Below, piece after piece: positions 36,880 through 45,694 of a stretch of DNA of 64,000 bases. The first letter of the stretch is position 1. Each line of letters starts with the position of its first letter. The stretch covers positions 102,825 to 166,824 of the forward strand of contig NZ_PPHF01000152.1 in the NCBI RefSeq assembly GCF_002904335.1. Reading direction: 5' to 3'. The position numbers and the translations under genes were made by a program. The notes beneath the pieces were generated by a model that did no database searches, had not been told where the DNA came from, and was given only the letters and a program-made list of their open reading frames with translations. This DNA is from Amycolatopsis sp. CA-126428 (GTDB lineage Bacteria > Actinomycetota > Actinomycetes > Mycobacteriales > Pseudonocardiaceae).

Positions 36880-36927
36880 TGGCCCAGGGGACCGTCGAAG
36901 CGCCGACTGTGACACGGACCCGCTAGT
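36846..36927 (+). repeat. partial direct duplication of the guaB 3' end
   Basis: GACCGTCGAAGCGCCGA at 36846-36862 recurs at 36890-36906, and GACCCGCTAGT ends both copies (36870-36880 and 36917-36927), with a slightly longer diverged middle in the second. The second copy is non-coding and keeps the TAG. Confidence 0.8.
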
Positions 36928-36977
36928 CCGCCCGTTCGGTCGTTCCACCTTTGTTCATGGGCCGTCACGATCGGCCC

Positions 36978-37442
36978 ATGACCAGGGACGGACTCAGGCC
37001 GGTTTCCCGGCGGACGGTCGCCGCGGTGGCCGTCGCCGCAGCATTCGGACTCGGCGGCGGCCTCACCGCTTCCGCCTCCGAAACCCCGCCCGCGCCGGCC
37101 CAGGCGCAGTCGCCCGGAGAGATCTGGAAGCGCACCGAGCTGTTCTTCGGCACGGGCAAGCCGGACGGCACCGAGGTGACCGACAAGGAGTTCGCCGCGT
37201 TCTCCGACCGGGAGATCACGCCGGCGTTCCCGGACGGCTTCACCCGGCTCGACGGCAGCGGACAGTGGCGCGGCGGGTCCGGCACGATCGTGCGGGAGCA
37301 CACGCACCTGATCGTGCTGCTGTACCCGTTCGCGAACCGGGACGCCGAACGGCGGATCGAAGAGGTCCGCGCCGACTACGAGAAGCAGTTCGACCAGGAG
37401 TCCGTACTGCGTTCGGACTCCGTGGAGAAGGTCTCCTTCTGA
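36978..37442 (+). CDS. secreted DUF3574 family protein
   Basis: A 154-residue exported protein. ATG 36978 gives MTRDGLRPVSRRTVAA, a signal peptide with a twin-arginine-like SRRTV and a helix up to about TASA-SE (residue 37). The mature domain has KRTELFFGTGKPDG, FAAFSDREITPAFPDGFT and HLIVLLYPFANRDAERRIEEV, which I recognise as DUF3574. Function is unknown; the domain resembles a small ferredoxin-like fold used in extracellular proteins. An in-frame ATG at 36957 would extend the start by seven residues. Confidence 0.75.
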   Translation: MTRDGLRPVSRRTVAAVAVAAAFGLGGGLTASASETPPAPAQAQSPGEIWKRTELFFGTGKPDGTEVTDKEFAAFSDREITPAFPDGFTRLDGSGQWRGGSGTIVREHTHLIVLLYPFANRDAERRIEEVRADYEKQFDQESVLRSDSVEKVSF

Positions 37443-37516
37443 GTTCTCGTGACCTAGCGTGCTTACGGTAATCGGTCTATCGCCTTGCGTGGCATTCGTG
37501 GTGTGCACTAGGACGC

Positions 37517-38044
37517 ATGACGGTCGGCCGGCTAGCCCACGTGCTGCGCAAGGTCTTCTTCACGGCGGTCGCCCTGGTGTCCCTGATCCTCGGCGGCGTG
37601 GTGTGCCTGATGTGCCAGTTGCTCGCCGGCCGGGACGCGCCGGTGTACCGCATCGAGGGGCACGTGACGTCCCACACGCGCGGCGCGCTCCCGGTCGGCG
37701 GGGACGAGGAGGCGGTGAGCCACACCATCGCGGTCGACGCCGGTGACCGGCACTACCGCGTCACCGCGGTGGACGCCGGCCTGGACCTGCCACCCGGCCA
37801 GCCGGTGACGCTCGACGTGTCGACGGCGGACGGGAGCATCGCCTACCTGCGGGCCGGCGGCGGCGTGGTCGACCTGCGCCCGGGCGTGATCCGGCCGGTG
37901 CTGTCGATCGCCGCCAGCCTGCTGGCGCTGGGCGCGGTGTACTTCGGCGCGGTCCGGCTCAACGTCTACCCGCCGGTGGCCACCTGGCTGGCGCTCGCCC
38001 TGGGCGCGCTGCTGGCGCCGGTCGCCGTGTTCGTGAGGGTGTAG
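37517..38044 (+). CDS. small membrane protein with beta-rich external domain
   Basis: A 175-residue protein, not a named family. A helix near residues 13-38 is followed by a beta-rich domain (VYRIEGHVTSHT, DRHYRVTAVDAGLDLPPGQPV) and two C-terminal helices (about 122-143 and 150-172). The next gene has the same layout and a matching LDLxPGxPV segment, so the pair appears to be diverged paralogues. They are two bases apart and likely form a complex. Confidence 0.65.
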   Translation: MTVGRLAHVLRKVFFTAVALVSLILGGVVCLMCQLLAGRDAPVYRIEGHVTSHTRGALPVGGDEEAVSHTIAVDAGDRHYRVTAVDAGLDLPPGQPVTLDVSTADGSIAYLRAGGGVVDLRPGVIRPVLSIAASLLALGAVYFGAVRLNVYPPVATWLALALGALLAPVAVFVRV

Positions 38045-38046
38045 CC

Positions 38047-38529
38047 GTGCTCGAAAAGCTGCTCTCACCAGTGCTTCTGGCGGCCGCCGCCGGGGCCGGG
38101 CTGGCGTTCGGGACCTACGGGGTCCTCGCCTCCTTCGGGCCGTCCGAGCGGACGGAAGCTGTCGTCGAGTCGAGGCACAACGAGCAGCCACCCCAGGGAG
38201 AGCGCCTCTACGAACTCGTCTTCCGCACGCCTTCCGGCGAGCACTTCAAGGTCCGCGAACCCGACGCGCACCTCGACCTGGAGCCGGGGTTGCCGGTCGG
38301 GCTGCAGGTCTCCGCGGTCGGGCGGAAGGTGCAAGCCGTCGAAACCGGCGACCGCCGGGTGAGCGCCGATTCGGTCGGCTCCGTGGCCTGGCTGGCGGTG
38401 GTGTTCGGGGCAGGCATGCTGCTCGTCGCGCTGGTCAGTGCCGCCGACACGGACCGGCCCGGCCTGGCCACGCTGAGCGCGACGTCCGGGTTGGTGGTGG
38501 GGGCACTGCCCGTGCTCCTGCTGTTCTAA
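38047..38529 (+). CDS. small membrane protein, probable paralogue of the preceding gene
   Basis: A 160-residue protein starting at GTG 38047, two bases after the previous stop. The helix at about 8-28, beta-rich middle (ERLYELVFRTPSGEHFKVR, LDLEPGLPVGLQVS) and two helices (about 116-136 and 142-160) repeat the architecture of the preceding gene. No catalytic motif is seen. Function is unknown; the pair sits between guaB and guaB3 without an obvious link to purines. Confidence 0.65.
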   Translation: MLEKLLSPVLLAAAAGAGLAFGTYGVLASFGPSERTEAVVESRHNEQPPQGERLYELVFRTPSGEHFKVREPDAHLDLEPGLPVGLQVSAVGRKVQAVETGDRRVSADSVGSVAWLAVVFGAGMLLVALVSAADTDRPGLATLSATSGLVVGALPVLLLF

Positions 38530-38605
38530 CCCCCGTGCGCGGGTCACCCACGCGGCCTAGCGACAATGGGGCACGGCAGATTGTCGTCGGCGGAGGAGGC
38601 TTCAC

Positions 38606-39739
38606 GTGCGGGACCTGGTCGAGATCGGGATGGGCCGCACCGCGCGGCGGGCGTATGACCTCGACGACGTCGAGATCGTGCCGTCGCGGCGGACTCGCTC
38701 GTCTTCGGTGGTGTCCACCGCCTGGCAGATCGACGCCTACCGCTTCGACCTGCCGCTCGTCACGCACCCGACCGACGCGATCGTCTCGCCCGGCACCGCG
38801 GTCGCCGTCGGCGAGCTCGGCGGCCTGGGCGTGCTCAACGCCGAAGGGCTCTGGGCGCGGCACGCGAACGTCGAGGACGCCATCTTCCAGCTGGTCCGCG
38901 CGGCCGAGGACCTCGAGGACCCGACCGCGGTCGGCCGCGTGCTGCAGGAGCTGCACGCCGCGCCGATCCGGCTCGACCTGCTGACCGAGGCGATCAAGAC
39001 GGTCCGCGAGTCCGGTGTCACGGTGGCCGCGCGCGTCAGCCCGCAGCACGCCGCCGAGCTGACCCCGGACCTGATCGCGGCCGGCGTCGAAATCCTCGTC
39101 GTCCAGGGCACGATCATCTCCGCCGAGCACGTCCAGCGCGACGCCGAGCCGCTGAACCTCAAGGAGTTCATCGGCCGGCTCGACGTCCCGGTGATCGCCG
39201 GCGGCGTCAGCGACTACCGCACCGCGATGCACCTCATGCGCACCGGCGCGGCCGGGGTCATCGTGGGTCACGGCTACACGCCGGGCGTGACGAGCACCGA
39301 CCGCGTGCTCGGCATCGGTGTCCCGATGGCCACCGCGATCATCGACGCCGCGGCCGCCCGCCGCGACTACCTCGACGAGACCGGCGGCCGGTACGTGCAC
39401 GTGCTCGCGGACGGCGGCATGACGGTGTCGGGCGACATCGCCAAGGCCATCGCGTGCGGTGCGGACGCCGTCATGCTCGGCTCACCGCTGGCCGCCGCCT
39501 CGGACGCGCCCGGTCAGGGCCTGTACTGGACGGCGGCCGCGGCGCACCCGTCACTGCCGCGCTCGCGCGTGGCGGCCGGCCCTGATTACGCCGTGGACCT
39601 CAAGACCCTGCTGTTCGGGCCGTCGTCGGACGCGGAAGGCGTGGTGAACCTGTTCGGGGCCCTTCGCCGGGCGATGGCGAAGACGGGTTACTCGGACCTC
39701 AAGGAGTTCCAGCGGGTCGGGCTCACCGTTCGCCGGTGA
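38606..39739 (+). CDS. guaB3: GuaB3-type IMP dehydrogenase-related protein
   Basis: A 377-residue barrel protein of the IMPDH/GMP reductase superfamily, without CBS domains. MGRTARRAYDLDDVEIVPSRRTR opens it. PVIAGGVSDYRTAMHLMRTGAAGVIVGHG and HVLADGGMTVSGDIAKAIACGADAVMLGSPLA are the phosphate-binding parts. Where IMPDH has GxxSICTT, this protein has GYTPGVTST, so the catalytic Cys is absent at that place. Mycobacteria have the same gene (guaB3) in the same order. The activity is uncertain. Its last 17 bases overlap the convergent DUF397 gene. Confidence 0.88.
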   Translation: MRDLVEIGMGRTARRAYDLDDVEIVPSRRTRSSSVVSTAWQIDAYRFDLPLVTHPTDAIVSPGTAVAVGELGGLGVLNAEGLWARHANVEDAIFQLVRAAEDLEDPTAVGRVLQELHAAPIRLDLLTEAIKTVRESGVTVAARVSPQHAAELTPDLIAAGVEILVVQGTIISAEHVQRDAEPLNLKEFIGRLDVPVIAGGVSDYRTAMHLMRTGAAGVIVGHGYTPGVTSTDRVLGIGVPMATAIIDAAAARRDYLDETGGRYVHVLADGGMTVSGDIAKAIACGADAVMLGSPLAAASDAPGQGLYWTAAAAHPSLPRSRVAAGPDYAVDLKTLLFGPSSDAEGVVNLFGALRRAMAKTGYSDLKEFQRVGLTVRR

Positions 39740-39914
39740 GCCGGTCGAGGAACGCGGCGAAAGCGGCCGCGGAGTAGACGAGGGTCTGGGGCACCGCTTG
39801 CTTGGTGTCCCGGACCCCGACGACGCCGGGGCCGGTGCCGATCTCGACGCAGGCGTTCTCTTCGAAGTGACTGTGGCTCGACTTGCGCCAACCGGTGAGC
39901 GTTCGTGGGCTCAT
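39723..39914 (-). CDS. DUF397 family protein
   Basis: A 63-residue protein from ATG 39914 (GGGAG upstream). GWRKSSHSHFEENACVEI, VGVRDTKQ and the end FAAFLDRLT are the DUF397 pattern. Such proteins usually sit next to an XRE-type helix-turn-helix regulator and appear to be its partner or antagonist in Streptomyces-type regulation. No such regulator is adjacent here, so this copy is an orphan. It overlaps the end of guaB3 on the opposite strand by 17 bases. Confidence 0.85.
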   Translation of the reverse strand: MSPRTLTGWRKSSHSHFEENACVEIGTGPGVVGVRDTKQAVPQTLVYSAAAFAAFLDRLTGER

Positions 39915-40069
39915 CGTGGTGTCTCCCGCCCTTGTGTCCCGACCGGCGGTGGTTCGCCGACGTGGACATCGACCACCGTGGAGATTACCCACTATTGTCG
40001 TCGGACAAGCATAACCGGCGAGTAACTTACCTCTGGTCAGAACGCGGAGCCGGAGTTACGCTCCCAGGT

Positions 40070-41782
40070 GTGACTGCCAGTAACACCACCACCAGTGCGG
40101 GTGGCCCCGACTACGACGTCGTCGTGGTGGGGTCGGGGTTCGGCGGCAGCGTTGCGGCGCTGCGGCTCACCGAGAAGGGCTACCGGGTCGCCGTCGTCGA
40201 GGCCGGGCGCCGGTTCGCCGACGACGAGTTCGCGAAGACGTCGTGGGACCTCAGGCGCTACCTGTGGGCGCCGCAGGTCGGCTGCTACGGCATCCAGCGC
40301 ATCCACATGCTCAACGACGTCATGGTGCTGGCGGGTGCCGGCGTCGGCGGCGGCTCGCTCGTCTACGCGAACACGCTGTACCGGCCGCTCAAGCCGTTCT
40401 ACCGCGACCAGCAGTGGTCGCACATCACCGACTGGGAGTCCGAGCTCGCCCCGCACTACGACCAGGCGAGCCGCATGCTCGGCGTCGTCACGAACCCGAC
40501 GATCACCCCGTCGGACGTCGTGATGCGCGAGGTCGCGAAGGACATGGGCGTCGCCGGTTCCTTCCACCCGACGCCGGTCGGCGTCTACTTCGGCAAGCCG
40601 GGGGAGAAGGCGGCCGACCCCTACTTCGGCGGTGCCGGCCCCGAGCGCGTCGGCTGCACCGAGTGCGGCTCCTGCATGACCGGCTGCCGGGTCGGCGCGA
40701 AGAACACGCTGGTCAAGAACTACCTCTACCTCGCCGAGCAGGACGGCGCGCAGGTCATCCCGCTGACGACCGTGACGTCGGTGAAGCCGGTCGACGGCGG
40801 CTACGAAGTCAGCCTCAAGAAGACCGGGACGACCTCGAAGAAGTTCCGCACGACGATCACCGCCGAGAAGGTCGTCTTCGCCGCGGGGACCTGGGGCACC
40901 CAGAACCTGCTGCACAAGATGAAGGACACCGGCACGCTGCCGCGGCTCTCGCGGCGGCTCGGCGAGCTGACCCGGACGAACTCCGAGGCCATCATCGGCG
41001 CGGCCCGGACCGACGTCGACGAAAGCCGGAACTTCAGCCGCGGCGTCGCGATCACCTCGTCCATCCACCCGGACGAGAACACCCACATCGAGCCGGTCCG
41101 CTACGGCAAGGGCAGCAACGCGATGAGCCTGCTGCAGACGATCGCGACGGACGGCGCCTCGCCGGTGCCGCGCTGGCGGCAGGCCGTCACCTTCATGCTC
41201 AAGCACCCGGTCCAGGCGGCGAAGCTGCTCAACGGCTACCGCTGGAGCGAGCGCACGGTGATCCTGCTGGTGATGCAGAGCCTGGACAACTCGATCACGA
41301 CGTACACCAAGCGCGGGCTGTTCGGCCGCCGCAAGTACACGTCCAAGCAGGGCCACGGCGAGCCGAACCCGAGCTTCATCCCGGCCGGCCACGAGGCCAA
41401 CGAGCGCACGGCCGAACGCATCGGCGGCATCGCGGGCGGCACCTGGGGCGAGATCTTCGACATCCCGCTGACCGCCCACTTCATCGGCGGCGTCCCGATC
41501 GGGGCCACCGCCGACGAAGGGGTGATCGACCCGTACCACCGCGTGTTCGGCTACCCGGGCCTGTCCGTGGTGGACGGCGCGGCGATCACTGCCAACCTCG
41601 GCGTGAACCCGTCCCTGACGATCACGGCCCAGGCCGAGCGCGCGTTCTCCTTCTGGCCGAACAAGGGCGAGCAGGACCTGCGGCCGGCGCAGGACCTGCC
41701 CTACGCGCGGCTGGAGCCGATCGCCCCGAAGAACCCGGCCGTCCCGGCCGAAGCGCCCGCCGCGCTGCGTCGTTCCTCCTAG
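40070..41782 (+). CDS. choD: GMC oxidoreductase, ChoD/cholesterol oxidase-like, with a CxxCxxCxxxC motif
   Basis: A 570-residue FAD enzyme. GSGFGGSVAA (21-30) is the dinucleotide site. PGLSVVDGAAITANLGVNPSLTITA is the GMC C-terminal signature and substrate-site region. C196, C199, C202 and C206 form an exact ferredoxin-type 4Fe-4S pattern, unusual for a GMC oxidase. The closest named relative I recall is mycobacterial ChoD (Rv3409c), which also follows guaB3. GTG 40070 is chosen; upstream codons are not protein-like. Sterol oxidation is a family label rather than a demonstrated role; an Fe-S dehydrogenase passing electrons on is plausible. Confidence 0.85.
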   Translation: MTASNTTTSAGGPDYDVVVVGSGFGGSVAALRLTEKGYRVAVVEAGRRFADDEFAKTSWDLRRYLWAPQVGCYGIQRIHMLNDVMVLAGAGVGGGSLVYANTLYRPLKPFYRDQQWSHITDWESELAPHYDQASRMLGVVTNPTITPSDVVMREVAKDMGVAGSFHPTPVGVYFGKPGEKAADPYFGGAGPERVGCTECGSCMTGCRVGAKNTLVKNYLYLAEQDGAQVIPLTTVTSVKPVDGGYEVSLKKTGTTSKKFRTTITAEKVVFAAGTWGTQNLLHKMKDTGTLPRLSRRLGELTRTNSEAIIGAARTDVDESRNFSRGVAITSSIHPDENTHIEPVRYGKGSNAMSLLQTIATDGASPVPRWRQAVTFMLKHPVQAAKLLNGYRWSERTVILLVMQSLDNSITTYTKRGLFGRRKYTSKQGHGEPNPSFIPAGHEANERTAERIGGIAGGTWGEIFDIPLTAHFIGGVPIGATADEGVIDPYHRVFGYPGLSVVDGAAITANLGVNPSLTITAQAERAFSFWPNKGEQDLRPAQDLPYARLEPIAPKNPAVPAEAPAALRRSS

Positions 41783-41807
41783 GGCCGTTCCTCCTAGACT
41801 CGGGGCC

Positions 41808-42515
41808 GTGACGGCATCCGAGAAGGCACACGCACTGCTCGACGGCATCCGGAAGCTCGACGACGAATGGGCGCGGGCCATCGGTGGCCTCGGCGAACCC
41901 GAGCTGCGCGCGCCCAGCGCGTTGCCCGGCTGGTCGCGCGCCCACGTCCTCGCGCACGTCGCCCGCAACGCCGACGGCCTGCAGAACCTGCTGGTCTGGG
42001 CGAACACGGGCGTCGAGACACCGATGTACCCGAGCGCCGAGGCCCGCGAGCGGGACATCGAAGCCGGCGCCCGGCGCGCGGCCGCCGATCTGCTCGCCGA
42101 CTTCGTCGCGTCGGCCGGGCGCTTCGAGCAGTACGCCGCCGCGATGCCGGACGACGCCTGGGCGCGTGAAGCCCGCAACCGGCAGGGCGCGCCCGTCACC
42201 GGGGCCGTCGTGGCGCGGATGCGGCTGTCCGAACTGACCATCCACCTCGCCGACCTCGACCGCGGCTACGACCTCGACCGCGTGCTCGCGCTGCTCGGCC
42301 CGCTCACCGAGGACGTCGTCCAGAACGCCGTCACCGCGCGCGGCGCCCACCTCCCGGCGCTGCGCCTGGCCGCCGACGGGTTCGAGTGGACGATGGGTGC
42401 CGCCCCGAAGACGACCGTCCGCGGGTCGGCGGGGGCGCTGCTGGCCTGGCTCAGCGGGCGCGCCGACGGCGCCGCCCTCGACGGTGACGTGCCCCGGCTC
42501 CCCGCCTGGGCGTGA
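41808..42515 (+). CDS. maleylpyruvate isomerase-family (mycothiol-dependent, DinB-like) protein
   Basis: A 235-residue protein of the MDMPI N-terminal/DinB superfamily. The four-helix bundle has GWSRAHVLAHVARNADG and RLSELTIHLADLDRGYD, with His residues at the metal positions. The C-terminal domain (about 150-235) is the small alpha/beta cap of the family. Such enzymes use mycothiol as a cofactor in isomerisation or detoxification. It starts at GTG 41808, 25 bases after choD, in a segment where CGTTCCTCCTAG is repeated twice around the choD stop. The substrate is unknown. Confidence 0.85.
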   Translation: MTASEKAHALLDGIRKLDDEWARAIGGLGEPELRAPSALPGWSRAHVLAHVARNADGLQNLLVWANTGVETPMYPSAEARERDIEAGARRAAADLLADFVASAGRFEQYAAAMPDDAWAREARNRQGAPVTGAVVARMRLSELTIHLADLDRGYDLDRVLALLGPLTEDVVQNAVTARGAHLPALRLAADGFEWTMGAAPKTTVRGSAGALLAWLSGRADGAALDGDVPRLPAWA

Positions 42516-42587
42516 CCGGACCGCTCCGCTCAGTGCACACCTTGCGCCCGCTCTACACTGGGCGCTCCCGGCACCGAGGAGTCCGCT

Positions 42588-44093
42588 GTGGACAGTGAAC
42601 ACGACCAGGGGCGGCCCGGCGTCCGCCGCCGGACGTTCCTGCGGATCGCGGGGGTCTCGGCCGCCGGTGCCGTCGCCGCCGCGTGCGGGCCGGAGAACCC
42701 CGCCGCCCCGGTCGCCTCGACCGCTCCGGTGGACACGCCGTCGGCCCCGCCGAGCACCCGGCTGCCCACGGGGCCACCGAACTGGGACGACCTGCGCCCC
42801 CGGCTGACCGGCAGCCTGCTGCGTCCGGGCGCCGACAGCTACGACACCGCCAAGCACGGCTTCAACCAGCTGTTCGACGGCAACAACCCGGTCGCCGTCG
42901 CGACCGTGGCGAACGCCAAGGACGTCCAGGCCTGCCTGCAGGCGGCCGCCGGACGCGTCGCGATCGCCGCGCGCAGCGGCGGCCACAGCTACGCCGGTTA
43001 CTCGGTGCCGGTGGGCGGGCTGGTCGTCGACGTGGCCGCGCTGAACAAGGTCGACGTCCAGGGCGGCAAGGCGGTGATCGGCGCCGGCGCCAAGCTGGCG
43101 GACGTCTACGCCGGGCTGGCGCGGGCCGGGCGCGCGCTGCCCGCCGGGTCGTGCCCCACGGTCGGGATCGCCGGGCTGACCCTCGGCGGCGGCATCGGCG
43201 TGCTCGCCCGCAAGTACGGCCTGACCTGCGACCACCTGAGCTCCGCGCAGGTCGTCACCGCCGACGGCCGGACGCTCACCGCGTCCGCGACTTCCGAGCC
43301 GGACCTGTTCTGGGCGCTGCGCGGCGGGGGCGGCGGCAACTTCGGCATCGTCACCGAGTTCACCTTCGACACCGATCCGGCGCCGCCCGCGCTGACGGTG
43401 TTCTCGCTGCGCTTCCCGGCCGGGGCCGCGAGCGGCGTGCTCGCCGCGTGGCAGCAGTGGATCGCCGCGATGCCGCCGGAGCTCTGGGCGAACCTGGTGC
43501 TCTCGGGCGGGTCGCCGGTGCAGTGCCGCGTCGGGGGCTGCTACGTCGGAGGCTCGGCCGGGCTCACCACGCTGCTGAACAACCTGACCGCCAACGCCGG
43601 TGCCCGGCCGACGCAGCGCGTGGTGAAGACCCTGGACTACCTCGGCGCCATGAAGTACTTCGAGGGCAGCTCGAACCGCCAGTCGTTCGTCGCCTCCTCG
43701 CGGATGATCACCACCCCGGTCGACGCCGCGAAGGTCGTCGCGGTCGCCGAAGGCCAGTCGGGCATGGACCTGCTCATCGACGGTCTCGGCGGCGCGGTGG
43801 CCGGGCCGGCCAAGGACGCGACCGCGTTCTGGCACCGCGACGCGCTGGCCAGCATCCAGGTCTACGCGCCCGCGACGGCGAAGACCCGGACGAAGGTCAC
43901 GCAGGCGGTCGGCGACGTCGTCGCGGGACTCGCCGCGGCCGGCGCGGGCGGCGGGTACGTCAACTACATCGACCCGGCCCTGCCCGACTGGAAGGCCGCC
44001 TACTACGGCGACAACGCCAAGCGCCTGCAGGACGTCGCGAACAAGTACGACCCCAACAACGTCTTCCGGTTCGGGCAGGGCGTGGTCAGCTAG
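42588..44093 (+). CDS. Tat-exported FAD-linked oxidase (berberine bridge enzyme-like)
   Basis: A 501-residue oxidase. The N-terminus has RRRTFLRIAG, a twin-arginine signal, then AVAAACG with Cys33 as a possible lipoprotein site. A Pro/Ser linker leads to the PCMH-type FAD domain with His133 in RSGGHSYAG and Cys214 in GLTCDHL; these two residues make the bicovalent FAD link in the berberine bridge family. The C-terminal BBE motif YVNYIDPAL...YYGDNAKRLQDVANKYDPNNVF completes it. Family members oxidise sugars, alcohols or alkaloids with oxygen. It is convergent with the aldehyde dehydrogenase gene, overlapping by four bases. Confidence 0.9.
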   Translation: MDSEHDQGRPGVRRRTFLRIAGVSAAGAVAAACGPENPAAPVASTAPVDTPSAPPSTRLPTGPPNWDDLRPRLTGSLLRPGADSYDTAKHGFNQLFDGNNPVAVATVANAKDVQACLQAAAGRVAIAARSGGHSYAGYSVPVGGLVVDVAALNKVDVQGGKAVIGAGAKLADVYAGLARAGRALPAGSCPTVGIAGLTLGGGIGVLARKYGLTCDHLSSAQVVTADGRTLTASATSEPDLFWALRGGGGGNFGIVTEFTFDTDPAPPALTVFSLRFPAGAASGVLAAWQQWIAAMPPELWANLVLSGGSPVQCRVGGCYVGGSAGLTTLLNNLTANAGARPTQRVVKTLDYLGAMKYFEGSSNRQSFVASSRMITTPVDAAKVVAVAEGQSGMDLLIDGLGGAVAGPAKDATAFWHRDALASIQVYAPATAKTRTKVTQAVGDVVAGLAAAGAGGGYVNYIDPALPDWKAAYYGDNAKRLQDVANKYDPNNVFRFGQGVVS

Positions 44094-45544
44094 AGGTCGA
44101 TGCCGGTGAAGACGGTGACGCGTTCCTCCGTCAGGTCGTGCATCGCGGCGAGCACGCCTTCGCGGCCGACGCCGGAGCCTTTGACGCCGCCGTAGGGCAT
44201 CTGGTCGGCGCGGTAGGACGGGACGTCGCCGATGATCACGCCACCGACCTCCAGCTCGGCCGACGCGTGGAACGCCAGCTGGATGTCGGTGGTGAAGACC
44301 CCGGCCTGCAGGCCGTACGCCGATGCGTTGACCGAGCGGAAAGCCTCGTCCACTCCGTCCACAACGGACACCGCGAGGACCGGGCCGAAGATCTCTTCGG
44401 TCCAGGCCTTGGTGTCCGGCGGGACGTCGGTGAGCAGTGTCGGGGCGACGGTCGCGCCGTCGCGGGTGCCGCCGGTGAGCACCTTCGCGCCCCCTTCGAC
44501 GGCTTCGTCGATCCACGCGACGATCCGCTCGGCGGCGGCTTCGTCGACCACCGGGCCGACGTCGGTGGCGCGGTCGTACGGGTCGCCGGTCCGCTGCGCC
44601 TCGACGGCTTCCACCAGCGCGGGCACGAACTCCTCGGCCACGGCGGCGTCCACGATCACCCGCTGCACCGCGATGCAGGACTGGCCGGCCTGGTAGTTGC
44701 CGAAGGTGGCGATCCGGTGCGCGGCGCCCTCGGGGTCGGGCCAGTCGCGCAGCACGACGGCCGCCGCGTTGCCGCCGAGCTCGAGCACGACGTGCTTGCG
44801 CGGCGCGGCGTCCTTGAGCGACCAGCCGACCGGGCCGGAGCCGGTGAACGACACGACCGGCAGCCGCGGGTCGGCGACGAGCGCTTGCGTCTGCTCGTTT
44901 CCCAGCGGCAGCACGGAGAAGGCGCCTTCCGGCAGGTCCGTCTCGGCCAGGATTTCACCGAGGATCAGCGCCGACAACGGCGTCCGCGGGGCCGGCTTGA
45001 CGATGATCGGCGCACCGATCGCCAGCGACGGCGCGACCTTGTGCGCCACCAGGTTGAGCGGGAAGTTGAACGGCGCGATGCCGAGCACCGGCCCGCGCGG
45101 GACACGGCGGGTCAGCGCCAGCCGGGCCTCGCCGGCGGGATCGGTGTCGAGGCGCTGGACTTCGCCGGTGAAGCGGCGGGCTTCCTCGGCGGCGATGCGG
45201 AACACCGACACCGCGCGCTTGACCTCGGCTTCGGCCCACTTGAGCGGCTTGCCGTTTTCGGCGGTGATCACCTCGGCGATTTCCTCGGCCCGCGCGGCGA
45301 GCACGCGGGAGACGTGGTCGAGCGCTCCCGCGCGCAGGTGCGCGGGGCTGTGCCGGAACGCCTTGGCGACCGCGGCCGCGGCGGCCACCGCGCGTTCGAC
45401 CTGCTCCGGCCCGGGCACGGCGACCGTGGCGACCTCGCTGCCGTCGTACGGGTGGTGCACGACGAGGGTGGTGGCGCCCGGCTCCGGGCGGCCGGCGATC
45501 CAGGCGGGACGCGGCTCGGGGGTGATCATGTCCATGCGTACCAA
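44090..45544 (-). CDS. NAD(P)-dependent aldehyde dehydrogenase
   Basis: A 484-residue ALDH. VVLELGGNAAAVVL carries the general-base Glu, AGQSCIAVQRV the catalytic Cys, FTGSGPVGWSL the nucleotide-binding loop, and EEIFGPVLAVSV the C-terminal motif. The sequence resembles lactaldehyde/phosphonoacetaldehyde-type ALDHs. ATG 45544 and ATG 45535 (MDMITPEP) are both possible starts. The gene is convergent with the FAD oxidase; an oxidase-plus-ALDH pathway from alcohol to acid is an attractive but unproven reading, since they are not co-transcribed. Confidence 0.93.
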   Translation of the reverse strand: MVRMDMITPEPRPAWIAGRPEPGATTLVVHHPYDGSEVATVAVPGPEQVERAVAAAAAVAKAFRHSPAHLRAGALDHVSRVLAARAEEIAEVITAENGKPLKWAEAEVKRAVSVFRIAAEEARRFTGEVQRLDTDPAGEARLALTRRVPRGPVLGIAPFNFPLNLVAHKVAPSLAIGAPIIVKPAPRTPLSALILGEILAETDLPEGAFSVLPLGNEQTQALVADPRLPVVSFTGSGPVGWSLKDAAPRKHVVLELGGNAAAVVLRDWPDPEGAAHRIATFGNYQAGQSCIAVQRVIVDAAVAEEFVPALVEAVEAQRTGDPYDRATDVGPVVDEAAAERIVAWIDEAVEGGAKVLTGGTRDGATVAPTLLTDVPPDTKAWTEEIFGPVLAVSVVDGVDEAFRSVNASAYGLQAGVFTTDIQLAFHASAELEVGGVIIGDVPSYRADQMPYGGVKGSGVGREGVLAAMHDLTEERVTVFTGIDL

Positions 45545-45694
45545 CGTAATCCGGCCGGGGGCGCGACCGGTGGACCCCCACCCGGACGGGTCACGGCTTG
45601 AGCACCGTCAGCGTTTCGCGGCCGGCCGGCTCCAGGGTGCCGACCGTGACAAACGGCGGAGGTGCGGGGGCGGTTTCGCGCCTAGATTCCGGTC

